6,201 nt of DNA from Terriglobales bacterium (GTDB taxonomy: Bacteria; Acidobacteriota; Terriglobia; Terriglobales; Acidobacteriaceae): positions 1 to 6,201 of the forward strand of contig JAFAWN010000063.1 of NCBI GenBank assembly GCA_019241735.1, written 5' to 3'. Of the stretch, positions 1-6,201 are shown in pieces. The notes beneath the pieces were generated by a model. It saw nothing but the letters and a program-made list of their open reading frames with translations. It made no database searches and was not told the origin of the DNA. Both the position numbers and the translations under genes were made by a program. Positions within the stretch are counted from its first letter, which is position 1. The number at the start of each line of letters is the position of its first letter.

Positions 1-195
1 AGTTGCAATCTGGTAGATGACGACCACGATCATGAATACCAAATAGGCGCGCAGCGCCCAGACTATAAACAATGCTGCACCCGTCAGTCGCCGGCGCGGG
101 ATGTGTTGCTTTTTGGCTTGAGAAAGCTGGTCATGCTCGAGAGAAGCGAGCACCCAATCGTGTTCCGTGCTCACCGGGTTTGTCTCTTTGACCAT
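1..195 (-). CDS. Unrecognised small membrane protein, 3' end cut by the window edge
   Basis: The first 65 codons of an open frame that runs off the left edge. I do not recognise the family. The start is the ATG at 195..193, which begins MVKETNPVSTEHDW. The visible part has a charged, hydrophilic N-terminus (residues 1-37) ending in a basic cluster, KKQHIPRRR, at residues 28-36. One strongly hydrophobic stretch follows at about residues 39-62 (GAALFIVWALRAYLVFMIVV), which looks like a transmembrane helix. The basic residues before it suggest an N-in orientation. There is no signal-peptide cleavage site. The gene starts 8 bases after the stop of the NRAMP-type transporter gene, so the two are probably co-transcribed and perhaps translationally coupled. 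A GGAAAG about 11 bases before the ATG, inside the end of the upstream gene, is a weak possible ribosome site. A role as an accessory subunit is only a guess. That this is a real gene is moderately certain, from the open frame, tight spacing and clear helix. Confidence 0.6.
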   Translation of the reverse strand, partial: MVKETNPVSTEHDWVLASLEHDQLSQAKKQHIPRRRLTGAALFIVWALRAYLVFMIVVVIYQIAT

Positions 196-203
196 GAGTC
201 GAG

Positions 204-1601
204 CTACTTTCCACCCATCCACGCGAAGATATTTGGTGCGATTATGCTGGTACCGAATAACACTCCCGCGGCAGTGAGGATAACAACTACCGCCATGGCG
301 AGAACATTGGCCCACGGCGGGCTTACGCGCTCTCCCATGATTTCACGATCGTTGACCAGCATGTATAAGAACACGAGCGCCGGGGGCATCGCGAGTACCG
401 CAACCACATTGACGATCAGAACTACATATACGAGCGGCAGCCCTGGAATCAGGACAATTGCACCGGCCGCCAGGGCGCACAACGACAACACCGAATAAAA
501 CGGCTTGCCCTCGCCTAATGGCAGATTCAAGCTATGCGGCTTGTGAGTCACCTCGCCGAATGCGTAGGCGGACGAAGTGGCGATGGTGATCGAGGCGACG
601 ATTCCCGCCTCCACGATTCCAAGCGCAAACAACGAAGCCCCGACCCTGCCAATAAGCGGTTGAAGCGCCTGCGCGAACTCTGCTGCCTGGAAATTGCCGG
701 CGCTCATCTGGTGGGCAAAAAGCGGCGCGGTGGCGAGGATAGTCGCTACAGCGGCCGCCGTGGCCAAGGCGGCGCCAATGACTGTGTCTATCCTGCCAAA
801 ACGTATATCTTTCGTCGTCATTCCCTTATCCACGGTGGCGCTCTGTTGGAAAAACAGCATCCACGGAGTGACGGTGGCCCCAATATCAGCGAGCACAATC
901 AGCAAAGTATCTTTATTGAATCCCGGCAGCGGCTTCCAGTTAATTAACGACGAGCCTACGGCGTGCCAGTTGGGATGCGCGAGAATTGCTACGGGGATAA
1001 ATATCAAGTTCAAGGCAGCTGCGGCCAAAGTGATCCGCTCCCAGGTCCAATATCGGTGGCTCATCAATGCGGAGTACAGAACCACGAGCGCTACGAGAAC
1101 TGCGGCCCACGGTGGTACCCCGAAAAATCCCAGACCGGCGCGAATGGCGATAAATTCAGTGATCAGGGTCAGGAAGTTTCCAATTCCAAGATCGATCATG
1201 GAAAACCATCCCCAGAATGGCCCGAAGCGGTCAAAAATTAACTCGGCGTGACCGCGATGAGTGGAGGCGCCGAGCCGCACTGTCATCTCCTGCACAACAA
1301 TCGCCATACAAAACGTCAAGACCACAAAAGGGATAAAGAATCCAATACCAAACGTCGCGCCCGTAGCCGCATACGAAAGCATGCTGGGGCCATCATTTTC
1401 GCCCAGCATAACCAGAACACCGGGACCGATCAGCAGCCACAAAAGCCGCGCCTTCGATGTGAACCCGCGCTGCCCGCGCGCCACCGATACCCGCGCGCGA
1501 TCGTGGGCGCGATCCACATCCTCGTGGGTAATAACAACCGCGTTAGCGGTGGGCGTAGCATTCCCGACTCTGCGGATTGAAGACTTAGAATCTTCGGTCA
1601 T
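204..1601 (-). CDS. Divergent NRAMP (SLC11) family divalent metal transporter
   Basis: A 465-residue integral membrane protein of the NRAMP family, whose members import divalent metals, often with protons, across the inner membrane. After a hydrophilic tail of about 50 residues there are roughly 11 hydrophobic segments, near 53-70, 81-104, 128-150, 164-180, 189-209, 231-252, 271-295, 318-345, 369-386, 389-415 and 431-453, the usual LeuT-fold number. The helix 1 region GPGVLVMLGENDGPS and the GATFG that follows align with the MntH helix 1 region. The canonical DPGN is here D70-G-P-S73, and the helix 6 MPH is T245-P-W247. The metal-coordinating Asn and Met, and the conserved His, are therefore replaced. 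Removing that Met in characterised NRAMPs relaxes selectivity toward Mg2+ and Ca2+, so the substrate here is uncertain. The start at MTEDSK was chosen because the open frame upstream would run into purD and is rich in Arg/His and unlike a protein. The chosen start has no clear Shine-Dalgarno sequence. Family certain, start and substrate less so. Confidence 0.88.
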   Translation of the reverse strand: MTEDSKSSIRRVGNATPTANAVVITHEDVDRAHDRARVSVARGQRGFTSKARLLWLLIGPGVLVMLGENDGPSMLSYAATGATFGIGFFIPFVVLTFCMAIVVQEMTVRLGASTHRGHAELIFDRFGPFWGWFSMIDLGIGNFLTLITEFIAIRAGLGFFGVPPWAAVLVALVVLYSALMSHRYWTWERITLAAAALNLIFIPVAILAHPNWHAVGSSLINWKPLPGFNKDTLLIVLADIGATVTPWMLFFQQSATVDKGMTTKDIRFGRIDTVIGAALATAAAVATILATAPLFAHQMSAGNFQAAEFAQALQPLIGRVGASLFALGIVEAGIVASITIATSSAYAFGEVTHKPHSLNLPLGEGKPFYSVLSLCALAAGAIVLIPGLPLVYVVLIVNVVAVLAMPPALVFLYMLVNDREIMGERVSPPWANVLAMAVVVILTAAGVLFGTSIIAPNIFAWMGGK

Positions 1602-1670
1602 GGATAAATGGCGAAAACGAATGTCGACCTGAATCGGCGCGCACGATGGAGTTTTCGTGGCATCAGCGCA

Positions 1671-1678
1671 AGTATAAT
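1671..1678. promoter_or_regulatory. Candidate shared -10 element of divergent promoters (purD and NRAMP gene)
   Basis: AGTATAAT in the 114-base gap between the two divergent genes. Read on plus, it contains a perfect TATAAT at 1673-1678, which would place a start near 1685 and give a purD leader of about 30 bases. Read on minus, the same bases give TATACT at 1676..1671, which would give the NRAMP gene a leader of about 60 bases. No good -35 hexamer is found at 16-18 bases in either direction; the best nearby strings are GTTTTC on plus and GGAAGA on minus. The call rests on the -10 match and its position only. Confidence 0.4.
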
Positions 1679-1715
1679 GTGTGTCCCGATCAATCTTCCG
1701 GACCATCCATAGAAT

Positions 1716-2990
1716 ATGAAAGTTCTGGTAATAGGAAGCGGCGGGCGCGAGCATGCGCTGGTATGGAAGCTTCGCCAGTCTCCGCAAGTCTCTCAACTAT
1801 ATTGTTCACCCGGCAACGGAGGGATTTCGGCGGAAGCGGAATGTTTGCCCTCCGATTCCAGAGACGTAGCCTCGCTGTTGGCGCTGGCTCATAAGATTCA
1901 TCCGGACCTGACCGTGGTAGGGCCGGAAGTCCCGCTTCAGCTCGGCGTGGTCGATGAGTTCCAGCGGCGGGGGTTTCGCATTTTTGGCCCGACGGCAGCA
2001 GCGGCACAGCTGGAATGCAGCAAGGGTTTCGCCAAGGAGTTCATGCAGCGGCATCGCATTCCTACGCCCCAGTATGTGATTTGTGCTTCGATGGATGAAA
2101 TTTATGAGGCGCTGGAGCATTTCCATGCCCCGGTAGTGGTGAAGGCCGACGGGCTCGCCGCCGGCAAAGGCGTTGTGATCTGCGAAACCAGGGACGAGGC
2201 AGCAACCGCTGCCGGCGACATGCTAACTGGTCGGATGCTGGGGGAGGCCGGCTCCCAGGTTGTCATCGAAGAATGCTTGAGCGGGGACGAAATCTCTTTT
2301 CTGGTTTTCAGCGACGGGGAAAGGGTAGCGCCCCTGATCGCAGCCCAGGACCACAAACGCATAGGCGATGGCGATACCGGCCCCAACACGGGCGGTATGG
2401 GGGCTTATTCTTCCCCCGGCCTGCTCGATGAGGAAATGTGCAGCTGGCTGGTGCAACACATCGCCCAGCCCGTAGTGACCGCGATGAAAGCCGAGGGATC
2501 CGAATACAAAGGCGTCCTTTATTGCGGGTTGATGATGACCGCCCGCGGACCCATGGTCCTCGAATTCAATTGCCGCTTTGGTGATCCGGAAACACAGCCG
2601 ATCCTCATGCGCCTTGAGAGCGATTTAGTGGAAGCTATGGAAGCTGTAATCGACGGCAGGATCAGCGAGGGGGCATTTCGTTGGTCTGAAGAGTCCTCGG
2701 CCTGCGTCGTAATGGCATCCAAGGGATATCCAGAGAGCTACGAAACCGGAAAGCAGATATCTGGCATCGAAGAGGCAGAGCGGCTGCCGGGAGTGAAGGT
2801 GTTTCACGCCGGCACGTCGATGCGCGATGGCGTCTACTATACTTCCGGAGGGCGCGTTCTTGGAGTGACGGCGCGCGCCCCGGAATTGTCGGAAGCGGTG
2901 CGACGTGCCTACGAGGCAGTTTCAAGAATCAAGTTTGAAGGGGCATATTACCGGAAAGATATTGCGTCGAGGGAGCTGAAAAATAACTGA
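1716..2990 (+). CDS. purD: Phosphoribosylamine-glycine ligase (GAR synthetase)
   Basis: Catalyses ATP-dependent joining of 5-phosphoribosylamine and glycine to give GAR, the second step of de novo purine synthesis, in the cytoplasm. It has 424 residues, against about 429 in E. coli PurD, so it is full length. The N-terminal domain opens with MKVLVIGSGGREHALVWKL (nucleotide-fold glycine loop and GGREHA). The ATP-grasp domain follows, with VVKADGLAAGKGVV (141-154), QDHKRIGDGDTGPNTGGMGA (211-230) and the family signature RFGDPETQ at 287-294; E283 and N285 lie where metal ligands are expected. The C-terminal domain ends in YYRKDIASRE, where DIG is more usual, a minor change. The ATG at 1716 is the only start that fits the family N-terminus; no clear Shine-Dalgarno precedes it. 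It is first of a pair with purE and divergent from the NRAMP gene. Confidence 0.97.
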   Translation: MKVLVIGSGGREHALVWKLRQSPQVSQLYCSPGNGGISAEAECLPSDSRDVASLLALAHKIHPDLTVVGPEVPLQLGVVDEFQRRGFRIFGPTAAAAQLECSKGFAKEFMQRHRIPTPQYVICASMDEIYEALEHFHAPVVVKADGLAAGKGVVICETRDEAATAAGDMLTGRMLGEAGSQVVIEECLSGDEISFLVFSDGERVAPLIAAQDHKRIGDGDTGPNTGGMGAYSSPGLLDEEMCSWLVQHIAQPVVTAMKAEGSEYKGVLYCGLMMTARGPMVLEFNCRFGDPETQPILMRLESDLVEAMEAVIDGRISEGAFRWSEESSACVVMASKGYPESYETGKQISGIEEAERLPGVKVFHAGTSMRDGVYYTSGGRVLGVTARAPELSEAVRRAYEAVSRIKFEGAYYRKDIASRELKNN

Positions 2991-3008
2991 ATGGATCGAA
3001 CTACGTAT

Positions 3009-3015
3009 GGGGGAG
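3009..3015 (+). promoter_or_regulatory. Ribosome binding site deciding the purE start
   Basis: GGGGGAG lies just before the ATG at 3018, the only strong purine-rich site in the purD-purE gap. Its spacing is short (2 bases from the end of the G-rich run, 4 from the five Gs). It favours the start at 3018 over the in-frame ATG at 2991, whose nearest GGGAG is 15 bases away. Confidence 0.55.
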
Positions 3016-3017
3016 AG

Positions 3018-3527
3018 ATGACAAAGCCATTAGTTTCAATTGTGATGGGCAGTGATTCTGACCTGGAAATTATGCAGGCTTGCGGTCAGGCACTCGCTGA
3101 TTTTGGTATCGAATACGAAATTGACGTCACGTCTGCGCATCGTTCGCCCGATCGGACCGCGGACTATGCCCGCAAAGCTGCTGATCGTGGAGTTCGGGTA
3201 ATAATCGCCGGAGCAGGCGGGGCCGCGCATCTGGCAGGAGTGATCGCTGCACATACCACGTTACCGGTGATTGGGGTGCCGATCCCGTCCACATCGCTGA
3301 ATGGGATGGACTCGCTGCTTGCAACTGTCCAAATGCCCGCCGGCATTCCGGTCGCAACCGTGGCGATTGGGAAGCCGGGCGCAACCAATGCTGGAATTCT
3401 AGCCGCGCAGATCCTGGCTGTGTCCGACTCAGTCGTGGCTAAACAGCTGGTCGCGCACAAGGAGAAACTGGCCGCCGGCGTGGAAGAAAAATCAAAGAAA
3501 CTTAAGCAGAAGACGGCGACCGTCTGA
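3018..3527 (+). CDS. purE: N5-carboxyaminoimidazole ribonucleotide mutase, class I PurE
   Basis: Converts N5-CAIR to CAIR in de novo purine synthesis; class I enzymes form a cytoplasmic octamer. The 169 residues match E. coli PurE in length. In order: the phosphate-binding start [15 protein letters not shown] (6-20), SAHRSP with H41, [11 protein letters not shown] with H71 (the loop holding the catalytic His), [32 protein letters not shown] and [10 protein letters not shown]. The GAGGAAHL loop and the SLNGMDSLL segment are of the class I bacterial type, which works with PurK rather than fixing CO2 directly. A Lys-rich tail of about 25 residues (145-169) follows the core. The start at 3018 was chosen for family length and the adjacent GGGGGAG; an in-frame ATG at 2991 would add nine residues unlike the family. 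It lies 27 bases after purD and is probably in the same transcript. Confidence 0.95.
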   Translation: MTKPLVSIVMGSDSDLEIMQACGQALADFGIEYEIDVTSAHRSPDRTADYARKAADRGVRVIIAGAGGAAHLAGVIAAHTTLPVIGVPIPSTSLNGMDSLLATVQMPAGIPVATVAIGKPGATNAGILAAQILAVSDSVVAKQLVAHKEKLAAGVEEKSKKLKQKTATV

Positions 3528-3543
3528 AATTCGGAAAATCTGT

Positions 3544-3560
3544 CAGGGCTAAGTTCCCTG
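3544..3560 (-). terminator. Possible terminator for galU (hairpin plus short T run)
   Basis: A perfect 5-bp stem, CAGGG at 3544-3548 with CCCTG at 3556-3560, and a 7-base loop. Read on minus, the hairpin comes about 35 bases after the galU stop and is followed, 4 bases later, by ATTTT. The stem is short and the T run imperfect, so this is tentative; some other arrangement may end galU. Confidence 0.3.
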
Positions 3561-3565
3561 GGCTG

Positions 3566-3590
3566 CCCGTTCAGGCTTTAGCTGGGCGGG
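3566..3590 (+). terminator. Possible terminator for purDE (9-bp hairpin)
   Basis: CCCGTTCAG at 3566-3574 pairs with CTGGGCGGG at 3582-3590, a 9-bp stem with two adjacent G-U pairs around a GCTTTAG loop. The G-U pairs mean it folds well only as plus-strand RNA, which fits the end of the purD-purE transcript 39 bases after the purE stop. Only four Ts follow, 8 bases downstream inside the galU end, so it is not a classic intrinsic terminator. Confidence 0.35.
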
Positions 3591-3594
3591 ACGG

Positions 3595-4491
3595 TCATTT
3601 TGACGGGCTTTCTTTGTGCAGATTCAGCGTCTGTAAGTATTCACGTAACGGCCCGCCGAGATCTGACCGCTTCAACGCGAACTCGACCGTGGCCTTCAGA
3701 AACCCGAGCTTGTCCCCAGTATCGTGGCGCTTACCATCAAATACATAGCCATACATTTTTTCTTTTTTCAGCAATACACGAAGTCCATCCGTCAGCTGCA
3801 GTTCGCCGCCGGCACCAGCTTGAATTTCTGATAGAACGTCGAACACTCCGGGCGTAAGAATATACCGGCCAATGACAGCCAGATTCGAGGGAGCATCTTT
3901 CATCTTGGGCTTTTCCACCAGGTCGGTGATCTCGAAAAGTTTGCCACCGAATCGCCCATCCGCCGCCTTCACCTTCAGCACCCCGTAGGCGGAAATCGCT
4001 TGGCCCTCTACGATTTGCGTCGCCACCATCGAACACTGGACTGTCTCGAACGCGTCAATCATCTGCTTCAGGCAGGAGGGCTCCGCATCGATCACATCGT
4101 CGGCCAGCAATACCGCGAACGGTTCGTTGCCGATCAGTTCCCGCGCCGTCAACACTGCGTGGCCCAGGCCCAACGCTTCTTTTTGCCGAACGTAAGCAAC
4201 GTGAATCATGTCGGAAATCTGGCGCACGATCTGAAGCAGGTCAGTCTTGCCGCGCTCCTCCAGCATCCGCTCCAGTTCATAACTTACGTCGAAATGATCT
4301 TCTATTGCCTGTTTGCCGCGGCCAGTGACGATGATGATCTGATCGCAACCCGCTGCCAGCGCCTCTTCCACCCCGTACTGGATAATCGGCTTATCCACCA
4401 GGGGAAGCATTTCCTTGGGCTGCGCTTTGGTTGCGGGCAGGAATCGTGTCCCCAGTCCTGCCGCCGGAAAAACTGCTTTGCGAACTCTCAT
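3595..4491 (-). CDS. galU: UTP-glucose-1-phosphate uridylyltransferase (UDP-glucose pyrophosphorylase)
   Basis: Makes UDP-glucose from UTP and glucose 1-phosphate in the cytoplasm, supplying glycan, polysaccharide and galactose metabolism. The 298 residues compare with 302 in E. coli GalU. It has one nucleotidyltransferase domain: AVFPAAGLGTRFLPATKAQP (6-25, nucleotide-binding loop) running into KEMLPLVDKPIIQYGVEEA, LLADDVID (128-135, with the metal-binding Asp), EITDLVEKP (187-195), SNLAVIGRYIL (202-212), GGELQLTDGL (228-237) and KRHDTGDKLGF (254-264). These are GalU rather than RmlA motifs. The ATG at 4491 is the only sensible start, as the motif begins within 10 residues; the site before it (GTAGATCAC) is a weak ribosome match. 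It follows the DUF885 gene by 38 bases on the same strand, so it probably shares its transcript. No separate promoter is evident in that gap. It converges on purE. Confidence 0.96.
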   Translation of the reverse strand: MRVRKAVFPAAGLGTRFLPATKAQPKEMLPLVDKPIIQYGVEEALAAGCDQIIIVTGRGKQAIEDHFDVSYELERMLEERGKTDLLQIVRQISDMIHVAYVRQKEALGLGHAVLTARELIGNEPFAVLLADDVIDAEPSCLKQMIDAFETVQCSMVATQIVEGQAISAYGVLKVKAADGRFGGKLFEITDLVEKPKMKDAPSNLAVIGRYILTPGVFDVLSEIQAGAGGELQLTDGLRVLLKKEKMYGYVFDGKRHDTGDKLGFLKATVEFALKRSDLGGPLREYLQTLNLHKESPSK

Positions 4492-4529
4492 GTGATCTAC
4501 AGTGTAAAACGATGGGGCGCGTGAAAGTG

Positions 4530-6201
4530 TTACAAAGTCGGACTATCGTCCCCGAGCATCGTCCTTCGGATAATTTTCAGTGGCACCGCCCCTTGCTGCA
4601 TGAGGCGGTCGTGAAATTCCTGCAGGGAAAACTTGTCCCCTTGAGCTTTGCGATAATCTTCGCGAAGTTTCAAAATCTGCAGCTTGCCCAGAGTGTAAAC
4701 CAGATAGGTTGGGTCGGACGTTCCGCGCGTCGCTTCAGGAGTGGCCACTGCCGGCAACTGGTGACCCTCGGTGATGAAAAATTGCTTTGCCTGCGCCAGT
4801 GTCATCTTACCGGTATGCATTTCAATCCCGGCAATAAAGCGCGCATCGCGCAGTAAAGCATCCTCAATCTGTCCCAGGCGTAGTTTGGGATCGCCATTGC
4901 CGTAACCTTCATCCAGCATCATTTGTTCAGTGTAATGTGCCCAGCCTTCTGCATTGCTGCCGCAACTCAAAAGTTTCCGCACCTTCGAGGGGGCCTGTTT
5001 GACCCAAAGAAACTGCACATAGTGTCCGGGATAAACTTCATGGGTGGCAGTACTGACAATCATGCCACGGTTGAAACTCTCCATCCATTCGCGCACGTGT
5101 TCAGGTTTCCAATCGTGCTCGGGCAGGGTCACATTAAATAACGCTTCTGTCGCCCTGGTTTCGTATGCTCCCGGAGTATCCATCGAAGCGGTGCTGAGCG
5201 CCGTCATGAAGGGCGGCGTCTCCTCCACCTCGGGAACGATAGTAGAGGGGATGGTGATGATCTTCTTTTGCTCAATGAAGTCATGCAGGCTGCCCAGAAC
5301 GTCACGGAACGATTGCAGCAGCTGGTCGGGGGCGGGATGATCTTTTTGTAGCTCGGTGATCACCTCTTCTGGCGAATGCTTCGGATCGATTTGTGCTGCG
5401 ACCTCTCTCAGTTTTTCCTGGTTCCGGCGCAGGTCTGCATATCCAATTTCCAGCAGACGATCCAGTGGGATATCCACCATCTCCTCATACAAAAGCTTCT
5501 TACGGTAGTTTTCCGCGCCAATGCGAAAATCGCCGTGCGAGGTGGGCAGCACTTTATTTTTCACAAACGCCTGATATTTTTGCAGCGCCGTGATTGCTCC
5601 CTGATTGCTGGCTTTGAACTCCGCCAATAATGCAGGGTCTTTCACCTCTGCAAAAGCCTTGGGAACATCGTGCTGAAAAAAATCAATGACTCCCGGTAGC
5701 TGCTGCAATGCAACCTCGGTGAAAACTTTTGGAGGATTGCGCAGATTATTGCCGCCGTCGACAAGAAACTTTGAAGCTTTCCGCTCGCGCGCAATTACCG
5801 ACTTGAGCCGCTCTTCAGGCGGCGCGAAGTTACGCTTCATAATCAGAAAAATGCTGGAGGTAAGTCCGGAACTGTAAATGTCCGGATCTCTCCTCCAAGT
5901 CTGAATGTCTTGCAGATCCAGCAATTGCGCCTGGATGGAATTCTCCAGCAGGCTGAGGTCCGCGGCGGATTCCTGCGGCAGGGAATCAGCCGGCAATTGC
6001 AGAAATCTGTCCCGGAAACTCAACAGGCCCGCGATTTGTTCCTTTACCGCCGATGCCGAGGACTCCTCGAGTTGATCATCGTATTGGTGGAAACCTGCGG
6101 CGGTTGCCTGGCTGGGATTAATGCGGAAATAAAAATCAAAATACTCGTCTACCAAACGGTTGAATTCGGCGGTTGCCTTGTTCTCTTCCGGCTGAGGTGC
6201 G
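4530..6201 (-). CDS. DUF885 family putative zinc metallopeptidase, N-terminus beyond the window
   Basis: The frame is open to the right edge: 556 residues are visible and the true start lies outside. A TTG at 6155 could be read as a start, but 15 more codons (APQPEENKATAEFNRL...) continue upstream with the same character, and the Pro/Ala/Glu-rich opening looks like what follows an export signal. The body matches DUF885, a largely uncharacterised helical family: FYFRINPSQATAAGFHQYDD near the front, then HEVYPGH at visible residues 387-393 and EGWAHYTE at 418-425, then SDPTYLVYTLGK near residue 495. The HExxxxH pair plus a downstream Glu is the pattern expected for a gluzincin-type zinc site, so carboxypeptidase-like activity is plausible but not established for most members. 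It ends with TAA at 4532..4530, 38 bases before galU. It is intact within the window, with no frameshift. Family call confident, catalytic activity inferred. Confidence 0.88.
   Translation of the reverse strand, partial: APQPEENKATAEFNRLVDEYFDFYFRINPSQATAAGFHQYDDQLEESSASAVKEQIAGLLSFRDRFLQLPADSLPQESAADLSLLENSIQAQLLDLQDIQTWRRDPDIYSSGLTSSIFLIMKRNFAPPEERLKSVIARERKASKFLVDGGNNLRNPPKVFTEVALQQLPGVIDFFQHDVPKAFAEVKDPALLAEFKASNQGAITALQKYQAFVKNKVLPTSHGDFRIGAENYRKKLLYEEMVDIPLDRLLEIGYADLRRNQEKLREVAAQIDPKHSPEEVITELQKDHPAPDQLLQSFRDVLGSLHDFIEQKKIITIPSTIVPEVEETPPFMTALSTASMDTPGAYETRATEALFNVTLPEHDWKPEHVREWMESFNRGMIVSTATHEVYPGHYVQFLWVKQAPSKVRKLLSCGSNAEGWAHYTEQMMLDEGYGNGDPKLRLGQIEDALLRDARFIAGIEMHTGKMTLAQAKQFFITEGHQLPAVATPEATRGTSDPTYLVYTLGKLQILKLREDYRKAQGDKFSLQEFHDRLMQQGAVPLKIIRRTMLGDDSPTL

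Noticed and set aside
534..1632. Several plus-strand open frames opposite the NRAMP gene
   Set aside because: They lie antisense to a clear membrane-protein gene, have compositions rich in Arg, Ser and Thr, and match no family I know.
1612..1657. Inverted repeat CGAAAAC (1612-1618) and GTTTTCG (1651-1657) upstream of the NRAMP gene
   Set aside because: A perfect 7-bp pair with a 32-base spacer is close to chance expectation in a 114-base gap and matches no operator I can name; it would deserve another look only if conserved in relatives.
1602..1796. A 65-residue N-terminal extension of the NRAMP transporter from an ATG at 1796
   Set aside because: It would overlap the start of purD by 81 bases, cover the whole promoter gap, and its Arg/Cys/His-rich sequence does not look like a transporter N-terminus.
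2991..3017. An earlier purE start at 2991
   Set aside because: It lacks a well-placed ribosome site and adds nine residues absent from the family; 3018 has GGGGGAG directly upstream.
6153..6155. TTG at 6155 as the true start of the DUF885 gene
   Set aside because: The reading frame stays open through 15 more codons to the edge with protein-like content, and exported family members have a longer N-terminus; the gene is better called 5'-partial.
1..6201. Mobile elements, CRISPR arrays, tRNA or rRNA genes, defence or phage genes
   Set aside because: No direct-repeat arrays, terminal inverted repeats, transposase motifs or RNA gene signatures were seen; nearly all of the sequence is accounted for by six protein-coding frames.

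Overview
This is an ordinary chromosomal segment, about 55-58% GC by eye, from a free-living bacterium. It holds five recognisable genes and one unrecognised gene fragment in three blocks. The protein style, a DUF885 metallopeptidase-like protein beside galU, and a short purD-purE pair suggest Acidobacteriota (Terriglobia-like). That taxonomic call is an inference from gene content, since no marker gene is present.

Left block (1-1601, minus strand): a divergent NRAMP (SLC11) family metal transporter, followed 8 bases later by a small gene cut by the left edge that encodes a protein with one membrane helix. The transporter keeps the 11-helix NRAMP layout. Both substrate-site motifs are altered, however: DPGN in helix 1 reads DGPS, and MPH in helix 6 reads TPW. 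It should not be assumed to be a standard Mn/Fe importer.

Middle block (1716-3527, plus strand): purD and purE, 27 bases apart, probably one transcript. They encode GAR synthetase (step 2 of de novo purine synthesis) and a class I N5-CAIR mutase. No purK, the usual partner of class I PurE, follows. The 114-base gap between the NRAMP gene and purD holds a perfect TATAAT whose complement reads TATACT, so one -10 element could fire in both directions.

Right block (3595-6201, minus strand): a DUF885 putative zinc peptidase, cut at its N-terminus by the right edge, followed after 38 bases by galU (UDP-glucose pyrophosphorylase). They are probably co-transcribed. galU converges on purE across a 67-base gap with two hairpins that may terminate one or both transcripts.

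No tRNA, rRNA, CRISPR array, insertion sequence or phage feature was seen, and no non-coding stretch exceeds 115 bases. No new multi-gene system is evident. The best lead is the altered NRAMP substrate site and its small membrane-protein neighbour.
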